NCBI RefSeq assembly: GCF_018130065.1
Contig: NZ_JAFCME010000002.1
Coordinates: forward strand, 248,001 to 312,000
DNA length: 64,000 bases
Direction of reading: 5' to 3'
From: Bradyrhizobium sp. AUGA SZCCT0158
Lineage (GTDB): Bacteria > Pseudomonadota > Alphaproteobacteria > Rhizobiales > Xanthobacteraceae
Positions 7,976-17,219 of this stretch are shown one piece after another. The position numbers and the translations under genes were made by a program. Under the pieces are notes generated by a model. That model saw only the letters and a list, made by a program, of their open reading frames with translations. It was not told the origin of the DNA and did not search any database. Within the stretch, counting starts at the first letter, position 1. Every line of letters starts with the position of its first letter.

Positions 7976-9334
7976 ATGATGAGCCAGGAAGCGAACGACC
8001 TGATCACGCGCACCGGGACAAAAGACCCCTGCGGGAAACTGATGCGGATGTACTGGCAGCCGGCGGCACTGGTCGACGAGCTGCAGGGCCCGCGGCCGGT
8101 CAAAGCCGTCAAGCTGCTCGGCGAGAACCTCGTGCTGTTCCGCGACGAGAACGGAAGCTTTGGCCTGATCGACCGCCATTGCGCGCATCGCGGCGCCGAT
8201 CTCGCGTTCGGCCGTCTCGAACATGGCGGCCTGCGCTGCGCGTTCCATGGCTGGCTGTTCGACACATCGGGCCAGTGCATCGAGACGCCGGCGGAGCCGA
8301 AGGGCTCGAACCTGTGCAAGGGCATCAAGCAGCGCTCCTACCCCGTGATCGAGAAGAGCGGCATCCTCTGGGCTTATCTCGGCGAAGGCGAGCCGCCGGC
8401 GTTTCCTGAGATCGACTGCTTCATCGCGCCCGACAGCCATACGTTTGCGTTCAAGGGCCACATCAACTGCAACTGGCTGCAGGCGCTCGAAGTCGGCATC
8501 GATCCGGCGCACGCCTCGTTCCTGCATCGCTTCTTCGAGGACGAGGATACTTCCGCCAGTTACGGCAAGCAGTTCCGCGGCGCGTCCGCCGGCTCAGACA
8601 TGCCGATGACGAAAATCCTGCGCGAATACGACAATCCGATCATCAATGTCGAGCACACCGAATACGGCCTGCGGCTGATCGCGCTGCGCGAGATCGACGA
8701 AGAGCGCACCCATGTGCGCGTCACCAATCAATTATTCCCGCACGGCTTCGTGATTCCGATGAGCACGGAGATGACGATCACGCAGTGGCATGTGCCTGTC
8801 GATGACGAGAATTGCTACTGGTACGCGATCTTCACCTCCTACACGGCGCCGGTCGACAAGAAGAAAATGCGCGACCAGCGCCTCGAACTCTATGAACTGC
8901 CCGACTACAAATCGCGCAAGAACAAGTCGAACGATTACGGGTTCGATCCGCACGAGCAGGCGACCGAGACCTATACCGGCATGGGCGCCGACATCAACGT
9001 GCACGACCAGTGGGCGGTGGAGTCGATGGGCGCGATCCAGGACCGCACCAACGAACATCTCGGCACCTCGGACAAGGCGATCGTGCAATATCGCCGCCTG
9101 CTGCGCCAGGAGATCGAAAAGGTTTCCGGCGGCGAGAAACCGTTCATGTTCCTCGACGCGTCCCGCGCGCGCAGCATCCAGGGCCCTGCCACCATGGACG
9201 GCATCGGGCCGACGCGGGGCTGGGAAATCTACTGGATGGAAGTCGACGTCAAACGCCGCCGCGGCGCGCCGTGGGCGGCGCCGGTGCCGGGGGAGATATC
9301 CGACAAGATCCGGCATTTGACGGCGGCTGAGTGA
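7976..9334 (+). CDS. Rieske aromatic ring-hydroxylating oxygenase, alpha subunit
   Basis: A 452-residue oxygenase component. The Rieske [2Fe-2S] ligands are visible as CAHR near residue 62 and CAFHGW near residue 84 (CxH...CxxH). The catalytic domain follows, with the mononuclear-iron region around LQALEVGIDPAHASFLHRFF (Asp and two His). It groups by eye with phthalate 4,5-dioxygenase/vanillate-demethylase-like enzymes that work without a beta subunit. No reductase gene lies next to it. AAAGGG precedes the ATG. Downstream, after a palindromic repeat, is a glutamine-synthetase-like gene, an arrangement that recalls arylamine-oxidation clusters. The substrate is unknown. Confidence 0.88.
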   Translation: MMSQEANDLITRTGTKDPCGKLMRMYWQPAALVDELQGPRPVKAVKLLGENLVLFRDENGSFGLIDRHCAHRGADLAFGRLEHGGLRCAFHGWLFDTSGQCIETPAEPKGSNLCKGIKQRSYPVIEKSGILWAYLGEGEPPAFPEIDCFIAPDSHTFAFKGHINCNWLQALEVGIDPAHASFLHRFFEDEDTSASYGKQFRGASAGSDMPMTKILREYDNPIINVEHTEYGLRLIALREIDEERTHVRVTNQLFPHGFVIPMSTEMTITQWHVPVDDENCYWYAIFTSYTAPVDKKKMRDQRLELYELPDYKSRKNKSNDYGFDPHEQATETYTGMGADINVHDQWAVESMGAIQDRTNEHLGTSDKAIVQYRRLLRQEIEKVSGGEKPFMFLDASRARSIQGPATMDGIGPTRGWEIYWMEVDVKRRRGAPWAAPVPGEISDKIRHLTAAE

Positions 9335-9348
9335 TGGATTTGCGGCAC

Positions 9349-9451
9349 CGTCATTCCGGGATGGTCCGAAGGACCAGACCCGGAATCTCGAGATTCTCAG
9401 GAGCGCAAGCGCGCTCCATAGTTCGATGCTGCGCATCGCCCCGGGATGACG
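9349..9451. repeat. CGTCATTCCGGG-type inverted repeat
   Basis: An imperfect palindrome with outer arms CGTCATTCCGGG and CCCCGGGATGACG plus inner hairpins such as GGTCCGAAGGACC and AGCGCAAGCGCGCT. It lies between the Rieske gene and the glutamine-synthetase-like gene and could reduce read-through from one to the other. Confidence 0.85.
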
Positions 9452-9470
9452 GAAAAGGGGGGCCAACGCG

Positions 9471-10907
9471 TTGAGTTTCGTGGAGCGTCACGGCCTGTGG
9501 TCGGCGGAGCAGAAGGAGGCGGCGAGCCGTCTGCGCCGCATCGTCGAAGAGCAAAAACTCGAAGTGATCCGGCTGTCGTTCCCGGACCAACACGGCATTT
9601 TGCGTGGCAAGACGCTGGTCGCGAGCGAGGCGCTGGCCTCGCTCGAGAGCGGCTGCTCGATCACCACGACCATGCTCGCCAAGGACACCTCGCACCGCAC
9701 GGTGTTTCCGGTGTTCACGTCCGGCGGCGGGTTTGGCATGCGCGAAATGGAAGGTGCTGCCGACGTCTTGATGGTCGCGGATCCCACCACGTTCCGCGTG
9801 CTGCCATGGGCGCCGACGACAGGCTGGCTGCTGTGTGACCTCTATTTCAACGACGGCCGCCCCGTGCCGTTCGCGACGCGAAACCTCTATCGCGGCGTGC
9901 TCGATCAACTCGGCCAGCGCGGCTACGATTTTGTCGCGGGCCTCGAAGTCGAGTTTCACATCTTCAAGCTCGAAGACGCGCGCATGGCGCCGGAGGATGC
10001 CGGGCAGCCGGGACAGCCACCTTCGGTGAGCCTCCTGTCGCACGGCTATCAATACCTGACCGAGCAGCGCTACGACCAGATGGAGCCGGTGCTGGAAATC
10101 ATCCGGCGCGACGTGCTGGCGCTCGGCTTGCCGCTACGCTCGGTCGAGGTCGAGTTCGGCCCGAGCCAGTGCGAATTCACCTTTGCGCCGACCAGGGGGC
10201 TGACGCCCGCCGACAACATGGTACTGTTTCGCAGCGCCGTAAAACAGGTCGCCCGGCGCCACGGCTATCACGCCACCTTCATGTGCCGGCCCAAACTGCC
10301 GAACGTGTTCGCGTCCGGCTGGCACCTGCATCAATCGATCGTGTCGCGCGCCAGCGGCGAGAACGCGTTCATGACCAAGAACGATGGCGAAGTTCTCAGC
10401 CCCTTTGCGCGCAGCTATCTCGCGGGACTGCTGACACATGCCCGCGCCTCCGCCGTATTCACGACGCCGACCATCAACGGCTACAAGCGCTACCGCACCT
10501 ATTCGCTGGCGCCGGATCGCGCGATCTGGGGCCGCGACAACCGCGGCGTCATGATCCGCGTGCTCGGCGGCCCCAATGATGCCGCAACGCGCCTCGAAAA
10601 CCGCATCGGCGAGCCCGCCGCCAATCCCTATCTCTACATGGCCTCGCAGATTCTCTCGGGGCTCGACGGCGTCGACCGCAAGCTCGACCCCGGACCCTCC
10701 GCCGACACGCCCTATGAGACCAAGGCGGCGCTGCTGCCGAAAACGCTGCGTGAAGCTGTGACCGCGCTCAATGATGATCCGTTTTTTCGCGGGGCGTTCG
10801 GCCAGGAATTCGTCGACTATTACGTCCACATCAAGAACGCCGAGATCGAACGCTTCCAGGCCGAAGTGTCGGAGTGGGAACATCGCGAATATTTCGAGAT
10901 GTTTTGA
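9471..10907 (+). CDS. Glutamine-synthetase-like ligase (type I fold)
   Basis: A 478-residue member of the glutamine synthetase family. The N-terminal beta-grasp part includes LSFPDQHGILRGKT. The catalytic part includes GLEVEFHIFKLE (metal-binding Glu), SVEVEFGPSQCEFTF, SGWHLHQS (equivalent of the NGSGMH loop), and RLENRIGEPAANPYLYMASQ. These GS-like proteins often gamma-glutamylate amines, such as polyamines or aniline, rather than ammonia. The start is a TTG at 9471 with a G-rich Shine-Dalgarno run at 9455-9462. It follows the Rieske oxygenase on the same strand. A true ammonia-assimilating GS is unlikely because motifs diverge and the context is catabolic. Confidence 0.85.
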   Translation: MSFVERHGLWSAEQKEAASRLRRIVEEQKLEVIRLSFPDQHGILRGKTLVASEALASLESGCSITTTMLAKDTSHRTVFPVFTSGGGFGMREMEGAADVLMVADPTTFRVLPWAPTTGWLLCDLYFNDGRPVPFATRNLYRGVLDQLGQRGYDFVAGLEVEFHIFKLEDARMAPEDAGQPGQPPSVSLLSHGYQYLTEQRYDQMEPVLEIIRRDVLALGLPLRSVEVEFGPSQCEFTFAPTRGLTPADNMVLFRSAVKQVARRHGYHATFMCRPKLPNVFASGWHLHQSIVSRASGENAFMTKNDGEVLSPFARSYLAGLLTHARASAVFTTPTINGYKRYRTYSLAPDRAIWGRDNRGVMIRVLGGPNDAATRLENRIGEPAANPYLYMASQILSGLDGVDRKLDPGPSADTPYETKAALLPKTLREAVTALNDDPFFRGAFGQEFVDYYVHIKNAEIERFQAEVSEWEHREYFEMF

Positions 10908-10914
10908 CATTCTT

Positions 10915-11032
10915 CGTCGTCCCGGCCTTGAGCCGGGACCCATAACCACAAATATTTGTGGTTGCGAGAGGTCGTCGAACAGCGCGCTCGATGGATCACG
11001 CGGTATGGGTCCCGGCCTTCGCCGGGACGACA
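10915..11032. repeat. GTCGTCCCGGCC-type palindromic repeat
   Basis: Outer arms TCGTCGTCCCGGCCTTGAGC and CGCCGGGACGACA, with an inner palindrome ACCACAAATATTTGTGGT. It lies between the convergent GS-like gene and a minus-strand binding-protein gene, where it may act as a two-way transcript end. Confidence 0.85.
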
Positions 11033-11057
11033 GAAATACAGCTCAAAATTCTCAAAC

Positions 11058-12023
11058 TCATTCGATCACTTCATCGGCCCGGGCAAGCAGACCTGCTGGT
11101 ACGGTCAAGCCGATCGCCCTTGCGGTCTTGAGATTGATGACAAGCTCGAACTTGACCGCCTGCTCGACAGGAATGTTCGCCGGCTTTTCGCCCCGCAGGA
11201 CCTTGTGCACGAACGTCGCGGCGCGCTTGAACAGCACCGGCCCGTCCGAACCATAGGACATCAGGCCGCCGGTCTCGGCAAAGCCACGGATAATGGTTGC
11301 AGCCGGCAGGCGATGTGCAAGGGCGAGCTCGACCATGCGTTTGGTCGGCAGGCTGGCCTGAAAGACGACCGCGCCGGCCTTTTCCTTCACCGCCGTTGCA
11401 AAGGCCGCTTCCAGTTCTTCCGGGCCACGAACCGTGATGACGGGAGCGATTTCGCTTGATGTACCGGCGCCGGCGCGCTGGGCTTGTTCGAGAAAGGATT
11501 TTGCAAATACCGGATCGGCGGCATTGGCAATCAGCGCGACCCGCCGTGTCGATGGCAGCATGTCGCGGAACAGCTCGACACATTTGCCATGGGTTTCCGC
11601 GCCCATCTGCGATAGGCCGGTGATGTTTGCGCCAGGGTTGGCAAGACTCTGAACCAAACCGGTCCCAAGCGGATCGCCCGACAGAATGACGATCGGGATT
11701 TCGCGCGTCGCCTGCTTCGCTGCGAGGGCGCACGGCGTGAAGAGCGCCACGATGACATCGACTTTGAGCCGAACCAGTTCCGCCGCGAGTTCCGGCAGGC
11801 GGCTGAGTTGTCCTTCGGCAGAACGAAACTCGATAACGTAATGCTGTCCTTCGATGCGGCCGAGTTCGCGCAAACCTTCACGAAGTTCCTTTCCGAACGA
11901 AGGCACATCCGCATTACCGATGACGAGCACGCCGATCCGGCTTAGTTGCGCCTGCTGCGCTCGCACCGCGAACGGCCAAGCCGTCGCGCCGCCGACAAGC
12001 GCAATAAAATCCCGCCGCTTCAT
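11058..12023 (-). CDS. ABC-type substrate-binding protein (PF04392-like), Tat-exported, orphan
   Basis: A 321-residue periplasmic binding protein. The N-terminus MKRRDFIALVGGATAWPF is a twin-arginine signal, followed by the start of the mature part RIGVLVIGNADVPSFGKELR. Type 1 binding-protein features are visible, including VDVIVALFTPCALAAKQATR and IPIVILSGDPLGTGLVQSLA. The frame is open further upstream, but the ATG at 12023 has GGGAAA in front and gives the signal peptide at the right place. No permease or ATPase gene is adjacent. Proteins of this family are amplified in Bradyrhizobium-type genomes, usually with unknown ligand. Confidence 0.88.
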   Translation of the reverse strand: MKRRDFIALVGGATAWPFAVRAQQAQLSRIGVLVIGNADVPSFGKELREGLRELGRIEGQHYVIEFRSAEGQLSRLPELAAELVRLKVDVIVALFTPCALAAKQATREIPIVILSGDPLGTGLVQSLANPGANITGLSQMGAETHGKCVELFRDMLPSTRRVALIANAADPVFAKSFLEQAQRAGAGTSSEIAPVITVRGPEELEAAFATAVKEKAGAVVFQASLPTKRMVELALAHRLPAATIIRGFAETGGLMSYGSDGPVLFKRAATFVHKVLRGEKPANIPVEQAVKFELVINLKTARAIGLTVPAGLLARADEVIE

Positions 12024-12134
12024 GTTGATTTCCCAACCCTGATGCCGCTTCGTAGCAGGCGGCCACACTTGACGGTACCATGACGGTCCGCGCACGGGAA
12101 AAGTTTTAGACGGTCCTGTCAATCACCGCCGATA

Positions 12135-13598
12135 TTAAACCACGGCGTTTTGCTTGATGATCTCGCGGTAAAATGACGCACTCAGTTTCGGCGTACGGCG
12201 CTGGGTGTTGAAATCGACGTGGTAGAGGCCGAAGCGTTTCTGGTAGCCGTCCATCCATTCGAAATTGTCGATCAGGCTCCACAGGAAGTAGCCGGCCACC
12301 GGGACGCCTTCCGCCGTCGCGCGCTGCAGATGGAACAGATAGTTGCGCAGATACATGACGCGGTCGACGTCATAGATGTTGCCGTCCGCGGCCGGCTGAT
12401 CGGTCGACGACGTCCCGTTCTCAGTGATGTAGATCGACTTCACGCCCCAAATCTTCGCCGCGTGACGCGGCGCCCAATACAGCGCCTCCGGACCGATCCT
12501 CAGCCAGGACGCATCCATATGCGGGAACGATGCCGGAAACGGCGCCAGCGTGTAGCCGCGCGAATTGTCCGCGGCCAGCACGTAATGGTCGGGCGTGTAG
12601 ACATTCAGCCCGACGAAATCGATCGGCGATGAAATGATCCTGACATCATCGGCGGTATGTTTCGGGGCGTCGGCGTGTGCCAGATAACTTTCCGTGAATT
12701 TTCCCTCGAGGATGGCGGTCAGGTAGCCGGCATTGAGCTCGCGCACCGCGATCTCGGCGGCGCGGATATTCGCCGGCGTCTCGATCGCGGGGATGCAGTT
12801 GACCATGTTCTCGGCGAGGCCGATTTTGGTTCCGGCCTTGGCGTGGGCCCGGATTGCCTGCACGGCAAGGCCGTGTCCGAGGGCGACATGGTGACGAACC
12901 TGGTTCTGTTCGCCTTGCGACAGTTTCAGGCCCGGCGCGTCGAGGCCAAGGCCATGGCCGAGATGAACCAGCCTCGAACATTCGTTGATCGTGAGAATGT
13001 GCTTGACGCGATCGCTCAGGCGCTCGCTGACATAGCCCGCGTAATCTGCAAACGCTTTCGAAGTATCGCGCGACATCCAGCCGCCGAAGCGGTCTTGCAG
13101 CGTCTGCGGCAAGTCCCAATGGTACAGCGTAGCAAACGGTTCGATGCCGTTGGCCAGCAGTTCGTCGAGAAGCCGATTGTAAAAATCGAGACCTTTCGGA
13201 TTGGGCGCGCCCGTTCCTTCCGGAAAAACGCGTGACCATGCGATCGAGAAGCGATAGGTCTTCGTCCCCAGCGCCTTCATCAATTGGACGTCGTCCTTGT
13301 AGCGATGAAAGTGGTCATCAGCGACGTCGCCAGTGCTGTGATCGGCAATTTTTCCGGGCGTGTGCGCAAAACGATCCCAGATCGACGGCCCTCGACCGTC
13401 CTCGTTGACCGCGCCTTCGATCTGATAGGACGAGGTCGCGGTGCCCCATCTAAAATCAGCCGGAAAGGCCGCGATGGGTTTCTGGCCGCTGGAACCGCTT
13501 TGTGCATCCGCTGACTTGACCGATCCCGCCGACAGGCCGAGCGCCGCCCATCCTGCGATCTTGCCAAAACGGCGCCGGGAAAATCTGTTCGACCACAT
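12135..13598 (-). CDS. Family GH1 beta-glucosidase, Tat-exported
   Basis: A 487-residue glycoside hydrolase with a Tat signal (SRRRFGKIAGWAALGLSAG). GH1 landmarks are FRWGTATSSYQIEGAV, TYRFSIAWSRVFP, the acid/base glutamate in TINECSRL and the nucleophile glutamate in YITENGTS, then YFLWSLIDNFEW. The usual TxNEP motif has Cys in place of Pro, while the catalytic Glu is kept. The enzyme should act in the periplasm on beta-glucosides such as cellobiose, plant glucosides or glucan fragments. It is 38 bases downstream of the GH17 membrane protein on the same strand, so the two probably work on related beta-glucans. Confidence 0.92.
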   Translation of the reverse strand: MWSNRFSRRRFGKIAGWAALGLSAGSVKSADAQSGSSGQKPIAAFPADFRWGTATSSYQIEGAVNEDGRGPSIWDRFAHTPGKIADHSTGDVADDHFHRYKDDVQLMKALGTKTYRFSIAWSRVFPEGTGAPNPKGLDFYNRLLDELLANGIEPFATLYHWDLPQTLQDRFGGWMSRDTSKAFADYAGYVSERLSDRVKHILTINECSRLVHLGHGLGLDAPGLKLSQGEQNQVRHHVALGHGLAVQAIRAHAKAGTKIGLAENMVNCIPAIETPANIRAAEIAVRELNAGYLTAILEGKFTESYLAHADAPKHTADDVRIISSPIDFVGLNVYTPDHYVLAADNSRGYTLAPFPASFPHMDASWLRIGPEALYWAPRHAAKIWGVKSIYITENGTSSTDQPAADGNIYDVDRVMYLRNYLFHLQRATAEGVPVAGYFLWSLIDNFEWMDGYQKRFGLYHVDFNTQRRTPKLSASFYREIIKQNAVV

Positions 13599-13636
13599 GC
13601 GTTCGTTCCCGGACCAGAGCCCTCTTCAGCACAAAG

Positions 13637-15463
13637 CTATTTGTCGCATTCGACCTTTGACGTCGCCGCAACGAAGCCGGCGGCGGCCTGCGGCTTTGGC
13701 GGCGGCAGGGAAGCGACGGCGACCGGTTGTACGGCGAGTTGTTGCTTGCGAAGCGTCTTCCGGAAGACGAACGGCATGTTCGGTAGCGCGCTCCACACGG
13801 CAACGAAACGCGGCGGCCACAGCGCGGCGCCAAACAGGAGGAATGCCGCCGCTGTCCAGAGCGACTGCCAGTTGTGAACACCCTCATTGAACAAGAGGAA
13901 AAGCGCAGCCGCCGCGAGCAGGCCGGCGAACGCCATCTCGGCGGTGACGCCGTCGTCTGACTTTCGACGGCAGAGCAGAGCCACCATCCAGACCGGCACA
14001 GCCGCCATGGTCACGCTGGCAAACGGGAAATCACGCGAACGCGGATCGAACACGAGGCCGAGCGCGACCTCTACTGTGATCAGCGCGGTGACCATCATCA
14101 CAACGCCCAGAACCAGCGCAGGCACTGATGACGGCCAGCCCTCGCGCGGGCCGAGCAATTCCCGGAACGACGGCAACGGCCGTCCGGCCATCAACGCGTT
14201 GGCGCACAGCAGCGGCAGCGTGATGGCCGCGGTCAGAAGCCATCCCTGGTTCAGCAGACCGGCGACGCCATAGTTTTCATAGAGGGCCTTTTCGGCCGCC
14301 AACCCCAGCAGGATTCCACCTGTCGTCGCGCAGGCCGACACGGCCAGCCACGGCGCCAATCCTGTCGCCCTCCGCCGACGCCAAAGCGTCAACAATGCAA
14401 CGGCAAAAACACAAATGGCGAAAGCAAGGCCAGCTCCCAGTTGCAGCTTCCAGAACGGATAATTGCTGACGGCCGCTCCGTGCGCATGCTTGATCTGACG
14501 GCTATCGCCGTCGAGAAGGCCCCAATGCGCGCCGACCGTGCCTTCCCACTGGCGCTTCCAAGACTCGTCGTAGGCCTCAAACACATTGACGCGGATTTTT
14601 TCCCGCTCCGCCCGGTCGAGCAGTTCGGAAATGAAGCGGGCCTGATTGATGCGTGACGGCAGCGAGACCTCCCGCATGCGTCCCTTGCTCGGCCAGCCCG
14701 CCTCCCCGATCAGGATTTCCTTGCCGGGAAACGCCCGCGCGACCTTGTGGTAGATATCGATAACATGCCCCGCCGCGTTTTCGGCCCGGATCGGCTCATC
14801 TTCCCAGAACGGCAACATGTGGACCGTGACGAAATCGACGTCGGCCGCCATCTCGCGGTAGCGCAGCCAGTAATCCCAGGAATCGGCGTAAGTTATCGGC
14901 GTCGTGATACGCGACCTGACCGAGCGGAGGATTTCGCGAAGGTCTGCCACCGTCATTTCGCCGCGGAGCAGCACCTCGCTGCCGACGATGACGGAGGTCA
15001 CGGTCCCCTGATAATCCTTGGCCAGCGATACCGCAGTGTCGATCAGCGTTGTGTTCTTCACGCGGTCGCGTCCGAGCCAGATGCCGAGAATGACTTTCAG
15101 CCCGACCTTCGACGCCAGCTGAGGCACCCTGTCGAGCCCGTTCTCGACCGAGTAGGTGCGGATGCAGTTCGATATCCCGGCCAACTGGCCGAGATCTTCC
15201 GCGATCTGCTCCGGACTGATGATGATGTCGGAATTCCACGGCGTCTGCCCGCTCCGGAACGGCGCGTAGGACACGCAGTCGAGCTTCTTCGCAGGATCGA
15301 TCAGCGCATGATCCAGCAGCACCGGCGCCGCCAGCCAGTACCAGACCGCAACAATCATGCTCATCGAAACAAGGAAAAGCGCCAGCGGCACGCTCTTGCG
15401 GGAAGCGCCGGTCGGCCGGGTCGGCAAACCAGATCGCAACGCGGTGGGAGCATCGAGGGACAT
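13637..15463 (-). CDS. Membrane-anchored GH17-like beta-glucan enzyme
   Basis: A 608-residue protein. One membrane segment near residues 28-48 is followed by a periplasmic GH17-like barrel (about residues 60-325) with candidate catalytic glutamates in VIVGSEVLLRGEM and ILIGEAGWPSKG. The C-terminal half has about seven hydrophobic segments (residues 345-560) and a proline-rich tail. This architecture resembles the proteins called beta-(1-6)-glucan synthases or NdvC in bradyrhizobia, which make or remodel periplasmic cyclic beta-1,3/1,6-glucans. A true synthase activity is uncertain, since GH17 enzymes are hydrolases or transglycosylases. The gene is followed directly by the GH1 glucosidase. 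Confidence 0.82.
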   Translation of the reverse strand: MSLDAPTALRSGLPTRPTGASRKSVPLALFLVSMSMIVAVWYWLAAPVLLDHALIDPAKKLDCVSYAPFRSGQTPWNSDIIISPEQIAEDLGQLAGISNCIRTYSVENGLDRVPQLASKVGLKVILGIWLGRDRVKNTTLIDTAVSLAKDYQGTVTSVIVGSEVLLRGEMTVADLREILRSVRSRITTPITYADSWDYWLRYREMAADVDFVTVHMLPFWEDEPIRAENAAGHVIDIYHKVARAFPGKEILIGEAGWPSKGRMREVSLPSRINQARFISELLDRAEREKIRVNVFEAYDESWKRQWEGTVGAHWGLLDGDSRQIKHAHGAAVSNYPFWKLQLGAGLAFAICVFAVALLTLWRRRRATGLAPWLAVSACATTGGILLGLAAEKALYENYGVAGLLNQGWLLTAAITLPLLCANALMAGRPLPSFRELLGPREGWPSSVPALVLGVVMMVTALITVEVALGLVFDPRSRDFPFASVTMAAVPVWMVALLCRRKSDDGVTAEMAFAGLLAAAALFLLFNEGVHNWQSLWTAAAFLLFGAALWPPRFVAVWSALPNMPFVFRKTLRKQQLAVQPVAVASLPPPKPQAAAGFVAATSKVECDK

Positions 15464-15775
15464 CGCGCGCAGCCTTGAGCTAGATCAGGAGCAAGCGGTG
15501 CTCAACGTCGTATTGCGGCGCGGTGGTCGCGGCGCCGACAATCGTGAAAACCTGCCGGTCAACAGGAAGGCAATTGAATATATTGCTAGACATACTTTGG
15601 CCTGATGGAGGTCACGATTCGGCTTGCGGGTTTGATTGCAGGCGGCCCCGATGGAACATGTCAGTTTGACGAAAAAGAGTATACCAGCGTTCGTCATCTT
15701 CCAACAATCCCGGGCCCCTGGCATGTCCGTGTTCGTTCTGGCTGACCTGCACGCAGCGTGGGCCAGCCGACCACT
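15464..15775. other. Non-coding gap upstream of the GH17 gene
   Basis: About 310 bases with only short overlapping frames that lack ribosome-binding sites or family features. It must contain the promoter of the GH17/GH1 pair on the minus strand. It also includes an AT-rich stretch near 15570-15600 (GAATATATTGC). No clear RNA gene or repeat is seen. Confidence 0.5.
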
Positions 15776-16378
15776 CTAGGTGAGCTGCGCCAGCCAGACG
15801 GTATGACCGCCACAGTCCGGATCTTCGACGACATGCGCCACCACGTCGAAACCATTTGCGCAGAGCAGCGCGCGGTATTCGGCAGCGTCCAGGCTGGCAT
15901 GATAGAGCGGCTCGCCCCTGTAGCTCCCGATCGCTTCGCCGTGCGCCGGACCGCTCGTGAACATCAATGCCGCGCGCGGCGCAGCGTGCTGCCGGAAGAT
16001 GGCAAACATCCGGCGCTGGTCATCGGGACAGAGGTGGAAGAAGCTGTCCCAGGCCAGCAGACCGTCGAAGCGTCGCGCAAGCGAGAGCGTGCGCATGTCG
16101 GCGACGTGCCACGCGAGATCGGGAAAAGACGCCGTGCAAAGGGCGATCAGTTCCGGCGAAGAATCGACGCCGGTCACATGGCATCCCTGCTGGGTAAGAT
16201 AACGCGCGATCGGTTCACCTGAGCCGCAGCCGATGTCGAGCACAGAAGCTGCACCCGGCAGCAACGCGCGAAACCGGCCGAGCCACGTGCGCTCCATCAG
16301 CCGGTTGCCGCGGTCCTGCGCCCAGGCGCGGGCGTGGCGTTGATAGAGTCTGATGATCCGGTCGGCGTCGGGGTTCAT
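15776..16378 (-). CDS. Class I SAM-dependent methyltransferase
   Basis: A 200-residue Rossmann-fold methyltransferase. Motif I VLDIGCGSGEP is near residue 46, then GCHVTGVDSSPELI and WHVADMRTL. LLAWDSFFHLCPDDQ is the post-II region. The start MNPDADRIIRLYQRHA at 16378 fits the family; an open extension of 12 residues is less likely. Substrate unknown. The gene follows livF on the same strand but is separated by a perfect 48-base palindrome, so co-transcription is doubtful. Confidence 0.85.
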   Translation of the reverse strand: MNPDADRIIRLYQRHARAWAQDRGNRLMERTWLGRFRALLPGAASVLDIGCGSGEPIARYLTQQGCHVTGVDSSPELIALCTASFPDLAWHVADMRTLSLARRFDGLLAWDSFFHLCPDDQRRMFAIFRQHAAPRAALMFTSGPAHGEAIGSYRGEPLYHASLDAAEYRALLCANGFDVVAHVVEDPDCGGHTVWLAQLT

Positions 16379-16440
16379 GGTGGCAAATTTGGAGTAGGCG
16401 CTATGGCCAAGCAAGAGGCCTTGCTGAATCGCGCGCTTTC

Positions 16441-16488
16441 TCGTCGTCCCGGCCTAGTGCGCAATTGCGCACTAGGCCGGGACGACGA
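16441..16488. repeat. Perfect 48-bp palindrome
   Basis: Two 24-base arms are exactly complementary, centred on GCAATTGC, with outer ends TCGTCGTCCCGGCC and GGCCGGGACGACGA. It lies 10 bases past the livF stop. It is a perfect member of the GTCGTCCCGG repeat family; the element at 3041-3180 carries the same right half. As RNA it would form a strong hairpin at the end of the liv operon. Confidence 0.95.
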
Positions 16489-16498
16489 CAGAGATAAC

Positions 16499-17219
16499 TC
16501 AAATCCCCAGATAGCGGTGCTGCAAATCCGGCTCGGCGATCAACTGCTCCGACGTGCCGCTCCACACCGTGCGGCCGCGCTCGATGATGTAATGCCGGTC
16601 GGCGATGCGGGAGAGATTGGCGACGTTCTTGTCGATCACCAGCACCGATTGCCCACGTCCCTTGAGCATCGACAGGCAGCTCCAGATTTCCTCGCGGATC
16701 AGGGGAGCCAGGCCTTCGGTTGCTTCGTCAAGGATCAAGAGTTTTGGATTGGTCATCAGCGCGCGGCCGATCGCGAGCATCTGCTGCTCGCCGCCGGACA
16801 GCGTCATCCCCATGTTGCCGCCACGTTCGGCAAGGCGCGGAAACAGCGCGTGGATTTTTTCGATCGTCCAGGGATCGGTGTTGCCGGCGCGATTGCCGGC
16901 AGCCGCGACCAGATTTTCGTACACGGTGAGATTCGGAAAGATCTGGCGGCCTTCCGGCACCAGGCCGATGCCGAGTTTTGCGATTTTATACGACGGCAGG
17001 CTCCGAACCTCCTGCCCGCCGAAACGGATGGTGCCGGCACGCGCCGCCGTCATGCCCATGATCGAGCGGATGGTCGTCGTCTTGCCCATGCCGTTGCGGC
17101 CCATCAGGGCGACCATTTCACCTGACTGAACCTTCAGCGACAGGCCGAACAGCACCTGGCTGAGGCCATAGCAGGTTTCGATACCGTCAATTTCGAGCAG
17201 AGTTTCAGCCGTTTTTGTT

